DNA from: Spirosoma fluviale
GTDB lineage: Bacteria; Bacteroidota; Bacteroidia; Cytophagales; Spirosomataceae
Direction: 5' to 3'
DNA: 64,000 nt
Assembly: GCA_945866095.1 (NCBI GenBank)
Contig: CAMBGA010000001.1
Coordinates: 36,600 to 100,599 of the forward strand
Under the pieces are notes generated by a model. The model did not search any database. It saw only the letters and a list, made by a program, of their open reading frames with translations, and was not told the DNA's origin. Each line of letters opens with the position of its first letter. The first letter of the stretch is position 1. This document shows positions 8,337-16,684 of this stretch, in pieces. The position numbers were made by a program, and so were the translations under genes.

Positions 8337-10042
8337 TGATGGCAAATTTCAACATAGATAGCAAAAAGAAATTCACCTATGACGCAATTGTCATTGGCTC
8401 TGGAGCGAGTGGTGGTTGGGCCGCAAAGGAACTTTGTGATCGCGGCTTAAAGACATTGGTTTTGGAGCGTGGGCGCCAAGTGAAACACGTGGAGGATTAT
8501 CCAACTGCCTCTAAGGCTCCTTGGGAATTCCAACATCGAGGAACGGTTCCTTTAGCCGATCGAGAGGGATTTTCGAATCCTATTTTTTTAAGAGAAGAAA
8601 CGAAACATTGGGCATTACCGGATGATGAGCAACCCGTGGTTTACGAAAAACCGTTTCGTTGGACGCGCGGATATCATGTCGGAGGCAAGTCACTTTTATG
8701 GGCTAGGCAAACTCAGCGATGGTCCGATTTTGATTTTGAAGGGCCTATGAGAGATGGTTTTGCAACGGACTGGCCTATTCGATATAAAGATATAGCCCCT
8801 TGGTATGACCATGTAGAAAAGTTTGCGGGCATCGCTGGATTTAATGATAATTTGCCTGAATTGCCTAATAGCATCGTCCAACCGGGTTTCGAGTTGAACT
8901 GTTTGGAATCACATTTTAAAGAAGTTTTAAAGAAGGAATATGGAAATCGTTGGGTGGTCGGTGGCCGTTGTGCCCATTTAATGGATCCTCAAGAAATTCA
9001 TTTCCAACAAGGTCGAGGGCGTTGCATGAGTCAAAAAATGTGTAACCGCGGATGTAATTTTGGGGCATATTTTAGTAGCAATGCTTCCACGTTGCCATGG
9101 GCAGCTAAAACCGGAAATTTAACCCTTCGTCCAAATTCCGTGGTGCATTCCATCATTTATGACAACAAATCGAATAAGGCCGTTGGCGTACAAATCATCG
9201 ATTCTATTTCCAAAGAAATGGTTCCCTATTACGCAAAGGTAATTTTTGTCAATGGTTCGACGATCAATAGCAATGCGATTTTATTAAATTCAGTCTCTTC
9301 TAGGTTCCCCAAAGGGCTTGGAAACGACTCAGGCTTAATGGGTCATTTTATTGCTTGGCATAATTATCGAGGAAGTGCAAATGCCTCCTTTGATGGATTT
9401 AAGGACAAGAAAACGGAGGGAGGAAACCCGAGCAATGCCTACATCCCTAGGTTTAGAAATTTACACAAACAAGAAACGGATTTTTTAAGGGGTTATGCGA
9501 CGGGAATAGGCGGAGGCCGAGGCGAGTATTCTTCTCGAGAAGGAATGGGCGATGATTTAAGGAAAAATTTGTTGGCCCGTAAAATGGGACCCTGGAATAT
9601 ATCGGCTTGGATGATGGGGGAAACGGTTCCGTCCGAGGAAAACCACATCCGACTTCATCAAGATTTGAAAGATAAATATGGAATTCCTCAAATCATTTTT
9701 TCTTGCGATTGGACTGAAAATGATGTGAAAATGGTCCAAGATTTTAGAGATCAAATGCAAGAAATGTTTGAAAAAGCGGGATATAAAAATATACGAACGG
9801 CGGATTCAAAATCTGCGCCAGGTGCTGATATTCACGAGATGGGAGGAGTTCGAATGGGAAAAGACCCTAAAAATTCTATCTTAAATGAATGGAATCAGGT
9901 GCATGGGTGTAAAAATGTTTTTGTCTCGGATGGTGCTTGTATGACATCTACGAGTACTCAAAACCCTACCTTAACCTACATGGCTTTTGCGGCAAGAGCG
10001 GCAAACCATGCAATAGACGAATTAAATAAAAAGAACCTATAA
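8336..10042 (+). CDS. GMC-family FAD-dependent oxidoreductase (sugar/glycoside dehydrogenase-like large subunit)
   Basis: ORF opens at TTG 8321; ATG at 8336 overlaps upstream stop by 1 nt. 'YDAIVIGSGASGGWAAKELCDRGLKTLVLERG', C-terminal 'HEMGGVRMGKDPKNSILNEWNQVHGCKNVFVSDGACMTSTSTQNPTLTYMA'. Confidence 0.9.
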   Translation: MMANFNIDSKKKFTYDAIVIGSGASGGWAAKELCDRGLKTLVLERGRQVKHVEDYPTASKAPWEFQHRGTVPLADREGFSNPIFLREETKHWALPDDEQPVVYEKPFRWTRGYHVGGKSLLWARQTQRWSDFDFEGPMRDGFATDWPIRYKDIAPWYDHVEKFAGIAGFNDNLPELPNSIVQPGFELNCLESHFKEVLKKEYGNRWVVGGRCAHLMDPQEIHFQQGRGRCMSQKMCNRGCNFGAYFSSNASTLPWAAKTGNLTLRPNSVVHSIIYDNKSNKAVGVQIIDSISKEMVPYYAKVIFVNGSTINSNAILLNSVSSRFPKGLGNDSGLMGHFIAWHNYRGSANASFDGFKDKKTEGGNPSNAYIPRFRNLHKQETDFLRGYATGIGGGRGEYSSREGMGDDLRKNLLARKMGPWNISAWMMGETVPSEENHIRLHQDLKDKYGIPQIIFSCDWTENDVKMVQDFRDQMQEMFEKAGYKNIRTADSKSAPGADIHEMGGVRMGKDPKNSILNEWNQVHGCKNVFVSDGACMTSTSTQNPTLTYMAFAARAANHAIDELNKKNL

Positions 10043-10051
10043 ACGAAAAAA

Positions 10052-10903
10052 ATGAAAAAGAACACCATTATCTTGGCCCTTTTGGGAATCATGTTGAGCT
10101 TAGGCACGCTGCAAGCTCAGAAACTTTACACCTACCCGATAGGTGTTCAAACGTATACGTTTAGAAAGCATTTCCCAGTGAAAGGCGTTGAAAAAACACT
10201 TGATTTAATTAAAGAATTAGGCTTTACCGAAGTAGAAGGATCTTCCAATGGAATGGGCTTGGAGGAATACAAAAAATTATGTGATGATAGAGGAATTTCT
10301 ATTCCATCGACGGGAACGGATTTTAACGAACTAATCAAAGACCCTATGGCGGTCGTTAAAAGGGCAAAAACGTTAGGCTCTAAATTTGTCATGTGTCCTT
10401 GGATTCCGCATAAAAAAGGCCAATTCTCGTTAGCTGATGCACAGAAAGCCGTTGAGGTTTTTAATAATGCGGGAAAGGTTTTAAAGGAAAATGGAATAAC
10501 GTTGTGTTACCATGATCATGGATTTGAATTCCAACCTTTTGAAGATGGGACTTTGTTGGATTACATGATTAAAAATACGAATCCACAATTTGTTTCTTTT
10601 GAAATGGACGTGTTGTGGACCATACATGGCGGTGGTGCGGATATGCCAGTAAAGCTGCTGAAGAAATATCCAGGCCGTTTCAAATTGATGCACGTAAAAG
10701 ATCTTCGCAAGGGCATCAAAGGTGATTTGACAGGTGGTACTCCTGCTGAAAATGATGTGGCCGTGGGTGCTGGTCAGGGCAACTGGAAGCAGATCATCAA
10801 ATTAGCTAAAAAAGGAGGAGTTGAGCACTGTTTTATTGAAGATGAAAGCGATAAGGAATTAGAAAATATACCTTTAAGCATTGCATTTTTAAAGAGTTTA
10901 TAA
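10052..10903 (+). CDS. Secreted sugar phosphate isomerase/epimerase-like TIM-barrel protein
   Basis: Signal peptide MKKNTIILALLGIMLSLGTLQAQ; 'GITLCYHDHGFEFQPFEDGTLLDYMI', 'MDVLWTIHGG', 'HVKDL', 'FIEDE' of the xylose-isomerase-like fold. Confidence 0.87.
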   Translation: MKKNTIILALLGIMLSLGTLQAQKLYTYPIGVQTYTFRKHFPVKGVEKTLDLIKELGFTEVEGSSNGMGLEEYKKLCDDRGISIPSTGTDFNELIKDPMAVVKRAKTLGSKFVMCPWIPHKKGQFSLADAQKAVEVFNNAGKVLKENGITLCYHDHGFEFQPFEDGTLLDYMIKNTNPQFVSFEMDVLWTIHGGGADMPVKLLKKYPGRFKLMHVKDLRKGIKGDLTGGTPAENDVAVGAGQGNWKQIIKLAKKGGVEHCFIEDESDKELENIPLSIAFLKSL

Positions 10904-10931
10904 ATTGGACAAATTTATATCGGCTTAGTTG

Positions 10932-10957
10932 AAATGATTAGCGTTTCGCAATCATTT
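10932..10957. other. Inverted repeat / hairpin, AAATGATT-A-GCG TTT CGC-AATCATTT
   Basis: 11-bp stem with a single bulge, in the intergenic region after the TIM-barrel gene; no clear T-tract. Confidence 0.5.
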
Positions 10958-11015
10958 ATGGTATAATATTCCATTTTCGTTAACATATATTTTCTGATAT
11001 AATCGGTATTGATTT

Positions 11016-11027
11016 CGATTATAATCG
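11016..11027. promoter_or_regulatory. Palindrome CGATTATAATCG upstream of arabinose isomerase-like gene; candidate operator
   Basis: Perfect 12-bp palindrome 38 nt upstream of ATG 11066, with another ATAATCG at 10999-11005. Confidence 0.4.
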
Positions 11028-11065
11028 TCTATTAGGTATTAGAAGTGGGTTGACACATCATTAAA

Positions 11066-12481
11066 ATGAAAACAAAAGTAGGGTTATTTGGAATCGGATT
11101 AGATACCTATTGGGCTCAGTTTGAAGGCTTGCTTGACAATTTGAAATCGTATCAAAATTTAATTAAAGATAATATAGGCCAATTTGGCGTTGAGGTTGTC
11201 GATGCGGGCATGGTGGATAATCCCATAAAGGCGCGTGAGGCCGCCGATTTTTTAAAGGTAAATGACGTTGAAATTGTTTTTTTATATGTGTCAACCTATG
11301 CGTTATCATCCACCGTATTACCTATTGCGCAGAAACTGAAAGTTCCTGTTATTATTCTGAATCTCCAGCCAGTAGCCGCACTCGATTACAATAAATTCAA
11401 TCAATTAAAGGACAGGGGTTTGATGACAGGAATTTGGCTAGAAAACTGTCAAGCCTGTTCCGTACCTGAAATTGCTAGCGTATTTAACCGTTCTGGGATC
11501 ACATACGATTTTGTGACCGGATACCTCCAAGACGAAGAAGCATGGAAGGAAATTGAAACATGGGCAGAAGCTGCGCGGGTATCATGCGCTATGCGGAATA
11601 ATCGCTTAGGTGTTTTGGGACATTATTACGGTGGAATGCTTGACGTATATACTGATTTGACTAAACAATCGGCGGTATTTGGAACTCATATTGAATTATT
11701 GGAAATGTGTGAATTGAAGAAATGCCGCGATGAGGTAACTGACATTGAGGTAGAAGCTAAAATTAAGGAGTTTCATCAAATTTTTGATGTGGACCCTACG
11801 TGCGAAAAATATGAAATTGAACGTGCGGCTAAAACGTCGGTGGCTCTAGATAAATTAATTGAAAACCATCATCTTGGTTCAATGGCTTATTATTATGAAG
11901 GTGAGAACGGCAATGAGTATGAAAATATTGTCACTTCCGTTATTGCTGGAAACACCTTGCTCACGGGACGAAATATTCCTGTAGCGGGGGAATGTGAAGT
12001 GAAAAATGCGCAGGCAATGAAAATTATGTCAGAGTTTGGCGCGGGCGGGTCCTTCTCAGAATTTTATCTGATGGATTTCAAGGATGATGTTATTCTGCTT
12101 GGCCATGATGGCCCAGCACATTTTGCTATTGCAGAAGGGCCGGTCGGCTTAGTTCCGCTTCCCATTTATCACGGAAAGCCCGGCAAAGGATTATCTATTC
12201 AAATGACAGTAAAACACGGTCCAGTTACCTTGCTTTCAGTAGTGGAAGGAAAAAATGAGGTATTTCTTTTGCTTGCTCAAGGCGAATCAGTTGAAGGGCC
12301 TATTCTCGAAATAGGCAATACCAATAGCCGATACCGTTTTCCAATAGGCGCGAAACGGTTTATGAATGAATGGTCGAAGCAAGGGCCAGCGCATCATTGT
12401 GCGATCGGTATTGGACACATAGGAAATAAAATTGAAAAACTGGGACAGATTTTAGGTATTGAAGTGGTGACGATTTGTTAA
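11066..12481 (+). CDS. L-fucose/L-arabinose isomerase-family protein
   Basis: 471 aa; 'VFLYVSTYALSSTVLPIAQKLKVPVIILNLQP', 'NRLGVLGHYYGGMLDVYTDLT', 'GEYENIVTSVI..NTLLTGRNIPVAGECEVKNAQAMKIM' resemble the arabinose isomerase family. Confidence 0.8.
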   Translation: MKTKVGLFGIGLDTYWAQFEGLLDNLKSYQNLIKDNIGQFGVEVVDAGMVDNPIKAREAADFLKVNDVEIVFLYVSTYALSSTVLPIAQKLKVPVIILNLQPVAALDYNKFNQLKDRGLMTGIWLENCQACSVPEIASVFNRSGITYDFVTGYLQDEEAWKEIETWAEAARVSCAMRNNRLGVLGHYYGGMLDVYTDLTKQSAVFGTHIELLEMCELKKCRDEVTDIEVEAKIKEFHQIFDVDPTCEKYEIERAAKTSVALDKLIENHHLGSMAYYYEGENGNEYENIVTSVIAGNTLLTGRNIPVAGECEVKNAQAMKIMSEFGAGGSFSEFYLMDFKDDVILLGHDGPAHFAIAEGPVGLVPLPIYHGKPGKGLSIQMTVKHGPVTLLSVVEGKNEVFLLLAQGESVEGPILEIGNTNSRYRFPIGAKRFMNEWSKQGPAHHCAIGIGHIGNKIEKLGQILGIEVVTIC

Positions 12482-12487
12482 GCCCTG

Positions 12488-12508
12488 AAGAACGTAATTT
12501 GCGTTCTT
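12488..12508. terminator. Weak hairpin AAGAACG-TAATTTG-CGTTCTT after the isomerase-like gene
   Basis: Perfect 7-bp stem starting a few nt after the stop; poor T-tract. Confidence 0.35.
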
Positions 12509-12609
12509 TAAAAAATACAGAGTATGTAATGAGGTGCGATTTTTGTTAAATTATTTTCGAATTTACCGCCTTTTATTGGCTTTAAAATTTACAATTAAAC
12601 ATAAAAACG

Positions 12610-13482
12610 ATGAAAAACTGGTTGTTTATCTTTTGTTTTCTGGGCATCAATTCTATAATTTTCGCTCAAGATCGCCCTTTGCAAATCATTATGATTGGCG
12701 CTCATCCCGATGATTGTGATATTAAAAGTGGAGGCACCGCCGCCCTTTTTGTGGCCATGGGTCATCACGTTAAATTTGTTTCCGTCACGAATGGAGACGC
12801 AGGTCATCAAAGCGAAGGCGGTGGAATGTTAGCTAAACGACGCATTGCTGAAACCAAAGAAGTGGCCAAACGCCTCGGGGTTTCTTACGATGTACTCGAT
12901 AATCATGATGGCGAATTACTTCCTACCTTGGAAATACGCCTTCAAATCATTCGCAAAATTAGAGAGTGGAAAGCGGATGTGGTGATTGCCCCACGTTCAA
13001 ATGATTACCACCCTGACCACCGCTATACGGGTGTTTTGGTGCAAGATGCGGCTTTTATGGTGGGTGTCCCAAACATTGCCCCAGATACGCCTCCATTGCG
13101 CAAAAATCCTGTTTTTTTATATTTCCAAGACAATTTTAAGAAGCCAAATCCTTTCCAAGCCGATATTGCTGTGGATATAACTTCAGTTATTGCCAAAAAA
13201 TTAGATGGCCTAGATGCACATCAATCTCAGTTTTTTGAGTGGCTTCCTTGGATCGGAAATTACGAATCTGAAATTCCGAAAGATAAGGCGAAGCAGAGGG
13301 AATATTTATTGAGCAAGCGCGTTACTAAGGTAAATCCTGAAGTAAAAAAGGCGCTTGAAAAATGGTACGGAAAAGAAAAAGCGGAACAGATTAATTATGC
13401 TGAGGCTTTTGAAATTTGCGAGTATGGAAGTATTCCGACGGAAGCTGAAATTCGCAGACTATTTCCAATGTTAGGTCGTTAA
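12610..13482 (+). CDS. Secreted PIG-L/LmbE-family deacetylase
   Basis: 'IMIGAHPDDCDIKSGGTAALFVAMGHHVKFVSVTNGDAGHQ' and 'RSNDYHPDHRYTGVLVQDA'; signal peptide. Confidence 0.93.
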   Translation: MKNWLFIFCFLGINSIIFAQDRPLQIIMIGAHPDDCDIKSGGTAALFVAMGHHVKFVSVTNGDAGHQSEGGGMLAKRRIAETKEVAKRLGVSYDVLDNHDGELLPTLEIRLQIIRKIREWKADVVIAPRSNDYHPDHRYTGVLVQDAAFMVGVPNIAPDTPPLRKNPVFLYFQDNFKKPNPFQADIAVDITSVIAKKLDGLDAHQSQFFEWLPWIGNYESEIPKDKAKQREYLLSKRVTKVNPEVKKALEKWYGKEKAEQINYAEAFEICEYGSIPTEAEIRRLFPMLGR

Positions 13483-13499
13483 CTTATCAAAAATTTATC

Positions 13500-14300
13500 A
13501 TGAAAAAAGCCTTTGTATTTTTAATTCTATGCCTAGGATGTTCTAAGTCAAGTGATCCAGGAACTTCTACGATTCCAACACCCAGTACGGGCGTGACTCC
13601 CGGTGGTTCTACGGGTGGAACAACCACGCCGAGCACTGCTTCCGAAGTACCATCCCATTTTAAATTAATTTATGGGGCCACAAAAATCACTTCTGATGGA
13701 ACTTATGTGACGATTGAAGCCACAGGTGCCCCCGACCATAAAAGTGTATATTATGCTACAAACAGTAGTTTATACGAAACTTTTTCTGGCAAAACCTATA
13801 ATGGATTGAACTTTGCAAAAAACCCTAATAGCATTTCCTCTGGACTGTACACCTTTAAAATACCCGTAAAGCCTGTCGCAGCAACTAAAGTTACCGCTAC
13901 CTCCTTAGGCGCTATTGGGATTTCATTGAACGGGGTTCCATTTTATAATCAATATGCTGGGCCTAACCAGCCATTGACTGGCGAAATGACTTCTTTTGAT
14001 CAATATTATGGTCATCCAGCACCTGGAGGTAAATACCATTACCATGTGGAACCCTTGTATTTGACCACCGTTAAAAAAGATAAAATGGCCTTGTTAGGGT
14101 TTTTACTCGATGGGTTTCCAGTCTATGGGCCTTGGGAAAATGGCAAAGCGGTGACCAATGCAAACCTAGATGTGCTGCATGGACATACACACGCAACCAC
14201 CGAATTCCCTGCCGGAATTTACCATTATCACATTACTCAAGAAGATCCTTATATCAATGGCAATGGTTTCTATGGAACGCCTGGTACGGTATCTCAGTAG
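13500..14300 (+). CDS. YHYH-domain lipoprotein
   Basis: Lipobox-like 'FLILCLGCSKSS'; Thr/Gly/Pro-rich linker; two YHYH motifs (GKYHYHVEPLYL, GIYHYHITQEDP). Confidence 0.88.
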   Translation: MKKAFVFLILCLGCSKSSDPGTSTIPTPSTGVTPGGSTGGTTTPSTASEVPSHFKLIYGATKITSDGTYVTIEATGAPDHKSVYYATNSSLYETFSGKTYNGLNFAKNPNSISSGLYTFKIPVKPVAATKVTATSLGAIGISLNGVPFYNQYAGPNQPLTGEMTSFDQYYGHPAPGGKYHYHVEPLYLTTVKKDKMALLGFLLDGFPVYGPWENGKAVTNANLDVLHGHTHATTEFPAGIYHYHITQEDPYINGNGFYGTPGTVSQ

Positions 14301-14904
14301 TTTTTTTATCGCAATTATTTTTTTTCAATGTTCCTCAAAAGAGAATAATGGGGGCTCTCTTTTTTCTAAATCTTCAAAGAATTCGCCGGACATTTCGGAT
14401 GAAAAAATGCGTACCATTTCAGCGGATAATGCTCAGATTTCATTTGAAAATACTGGAGTTTTTTATGAGGGAAAACCATTTTCAGGAAAACTTTTTCGGG
14501 TAGATCCACAAACCCAAGATACGCTAAAAATCGAATCCTATTTGAAGGGTAATCGGCATGGGAAATGGATTCAATATTTTCCGGGACATGTGCTGAAAGA
14601 ATTTAGAACTTTTGATCAAGGAAAAAAAACAGGGGCGTTTGTTCAATATTTCCCAACGGGCAAAAAACAACAAGCGTATCATTTTCAAAATGACGAATAT
14701 CAAGGTGTCGCAAGTGAATGGAATGAAAGCGGGGTGTTGATTCGAGAAATGCATTATGTGGCAGGTCACGAAGAAGGATCCCAAAAACTATTTTATGACA
14801 ATGGCCAAGTAAGGGCTAATTATGTTATGAAAAATGGCCGTCGCTTTGGTTTATTAGGAACTAAAAATTGTGTCAATGTCTCTGCTGCGCGCTTACTTAA
14901 TTAG
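14272..14904 (+). CDS. MORN-repeat/YwqK-like lipoprotein
   Basis: ATG at 14272 gives a lipoprotein signal (MERLVRYLSSFFIAIIFFQCSS); repeats 'GNRHGKWIQYFPGHVLKEFRTFDQGKKTGAFVQYFPTGKKQ'. Overlaps upstream gene by 29 nt. Confidence 0.78.
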   Translation: MERLVRYLSSFFIAIIFFQCSSKENNGGSLFSKSSKNSPDISDEKMRTISADNAQISFENTGVFYEGKPFSGKLFRVDPQTQDTLKIESYLKGNRHGKWIQYFPGHVLKEFRTFDQGKKTGAFVQYFPTGKKQQAYHFQNDEYQGVASEWNESGVLIREMHYVAGHEEGSQKLFYDNGQVRANYVMKNGRRFGLLGTKNCVNVSAARLLN

Positions 14905-15526
14905 TGGTTTTTTAGGAGTACTTTTTGCCTGTACTACCAATGAGGTAGCGCCCGTTTTGCCCTATTACAATACCCCAGATTTTGAACCCCATTTTTTTGA
15001 GAATAAAGAAAAAGCGGAGGCTAAAATTACGCACCATTTAAAATCTTTTTCATTTTTAGACCAAAACGGTCAGCCCATCAGTGATACTTTAATGCGAGGG
15101 AAAGTGCATGTGGCGAATTTCTTTTTTAGTCGGTGCACGAATATATGCCCAAACATGATCAAGCAAATGCGGGTGATTGAATCTGGATTTGGCCAAAACG
15201 CGGAAGTTGAAATGTTGTCATTTAGCGTAACCCCTTGGCTTGATTCAGTCAACGTCCTCAAAAAATATGCACAGAAAAATAACATCAAAAGTAAACGTTG
15301 GCACCTACTTACCGGAGATAAAAATGCTATTTACACCTTAGCACGCAAATCCTATTTTGCTGAAGAAAACCTAGGATTCACTAAAGACAATAGCCAATTT
15401 TTACACACGGAACATGTGGTGCTAGTCGACAAAACATTACGAATTCGTGGAATTTATAATGGAAGCTTAGGATTAGAAATGGAACAATTAGTGAAGGATA
15501 TCAAATTACTTTTGGCCGAAAAATAG
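14876..15526 (+). CDS. SCO1/SenC-family protein (copper/thiol chaperone-like), lipoprotein
   Basis: 'KVHVANFFFSRCTNICPNMIKQM' (CxxxCP) and 'LHTEHVVLVDKTLRIRGIYNGS'. ATG 14876, or GTG 14870. Confidence 0.9.
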   Translation: MSLLRAYLISGFLGVLFACTTNEVAPVLPYYNTPDFEPHFFENKEKAEAKITHHLKSFSFLDQNGQPISDTLMRGKVHVANFFFSRCTNICPNMIKQMRVIESGFGQNAEVEMLSFSVTPWLDSVNVLKKYAQKNNIKSKRWHLLTGDKNAIYTLARKSYFAEENLGFTKDNSQFLHTEHVVLVDKTLRIRGIYNGSLGLEMEQLVKDIKLLLAEK

Positions 15527-15586
15527 TCGGTCCGCCATATGCATTAAACTAAAATTAATTGCTTATTTACATCAAAATAGAAATGG

Positions 15587-16456
15587 ATGCAAGCTAATTT
15601 TTTGTCCGTAGTCCTTATGCCTTTGGCCCTTGCACTCATCATGATGGGCCTTGGATTATCGCTAACATTGGCCGACTTTAAACGCGTTTATCTTTTCCCC
15701 AAAGCCGTTATCATTGGCCTGTTTTGTCAAATGTTTGTCTTGCCCATCATTTGTTTTTTAATCATCAAGGCGATGGGTATCCCACCGGTATTGGCGGTTG
15801 GCCTTATGCTATTAGCCGCTGCTCCAGGCGGACCCTCAGCTAATCTTTACAGCCATATCGCCAAAGGAGATGTAGCCCTTAATGTTACCCTTACGGCTTT
15901 AAATAGCCTATTTTCCGTGTTTTCCATTGCTGTCATCGTGAATGTATCGATGGCTCATTTTTTGCAGCAAAACACCTATGTCCCTTTGCAATTCAGTAAA
16001 GTCTTGGAAGTATGTTATGTCGTCATTTTGCCTGTCGGCCTAGGGATGATCATCCGAAATCGTGCACCTCAATTCACTAAGAAATTAGAGCAGCCGGTTA
16101 AAATAATTTCCGCTATTTTTTTAGCACTGATCATCATATTAGCAGGCCTTCGCGAACGAGATCATTTGTTGGCCGATCTTAAGACCGTCGGCTTAGCAGC
16201 CTTAACGTTCAATATTTCTTGTTTATTGGTCGGCTATTATATTCCGCTATTTTTCAAGCTTTCCACAAAACAAGCTATTGCCATCGGAATGGAAATTGGA
16301 ATTCACAACGGAACTTTGGCTATTTACATTGCCTTAAATGTGATCGGCAATGGAACGATGACGATACCCGCGGTGGTCTACAGCATTATGATGTTTTTGA
16401 CGGCGGCGGTGTTTGCGTGGTTGGTGAATGTGCGTCGGAATCCAATTTCATCTTAG
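15587..16456 (+). CDS. Bile acid:sodium symporter (BASS) family transporter
   Basis: 'ALIMMGLGLSLTLADFKRVYLFPKAVIIGLFCQMFVLPIICFLI', 'AAAPGGPSANLYSHIAKGDVALNVTLTALNSLF', 'IGIHNGTLAIYIAL'. Confidence 0.92.
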   Translation: MQANFLSVVLMPLALALIMMGLGLSLTLADFKRVYLFPKAVIIGLFCQMFVLPIICFLIIKAMGIPPVLAVGLMLLAAAPGGPSANLYSHIAKGDVALNVTLTALNSLFSVFSIAVIVNVSMAHFLQQNTYVPLQFSKVLEVCYVVILPVGLGMIIRNRAPQFTKKLEQPVKIISAIFLALIIILAGLRERDHLLADLKTVGLAALTFNISCLLVGYYIPLFFKLSTKQAIAIGMEIGIHNGTLAIYIALNVIGNGTMTIPAVVYSIMMFLTAAVFAWLVNVRRNPISS

Positions 16457-16682
16457 CGATTTTCTTGATCGACCAGACATAGAGTACCTCCACTTTCTGT
16501 CTTGCCCAAGGCGTTTTTCTCAAAAATGAAAGACTTGATTTAATGCTAGGTTCGAACGAAAAACAATTAATTCTAATCTTTTTTGACATTTCATCCCAAC
16601 CGTATAGCGCGACTAAATCCGTCAAAATCATTTCTAGTGTTTTTCCATGTAAAGGATCGTTCGACTTTTCTTCCATCTTCAA
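16386..16682 (-). CDS. VF530 (DUF2132)-family small DNA-binding-like protein
   Basis: 'NDPLHGKTLEMILTDLVALYGWDEMSKKIRINCFSFEPSIKSSLSFLRKTPWARQKVEVLYV' is the recognisable VF530 signature; 3' end overlaps the BASS gene antisense. Confidence 0.85.
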   Translation of the reverse strand: MKMEEKSNDPLHGKTLEMILTDLVALYGWDEMSKKIRINCFSFEPSIKSSLSFLRKTPWARQKVEVLYVWSIKKIAKMKLDSDAHSPTTQTPPPSKTS

Positions 16683-16684
16683 AA

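Noticed and set aside
10650-10670. Possible third copy of the AGTAAAGCT repeat
   Set aside because: Only a 9-nt match inside a coding gene, without palindrome or GGGG flank.
14132-14503. 123-aa plus-strand ORF
   Set aside because: Alternative frame across the YHYH/MORN overlap; Trp/Arg-rich pseudo-translation, no support.
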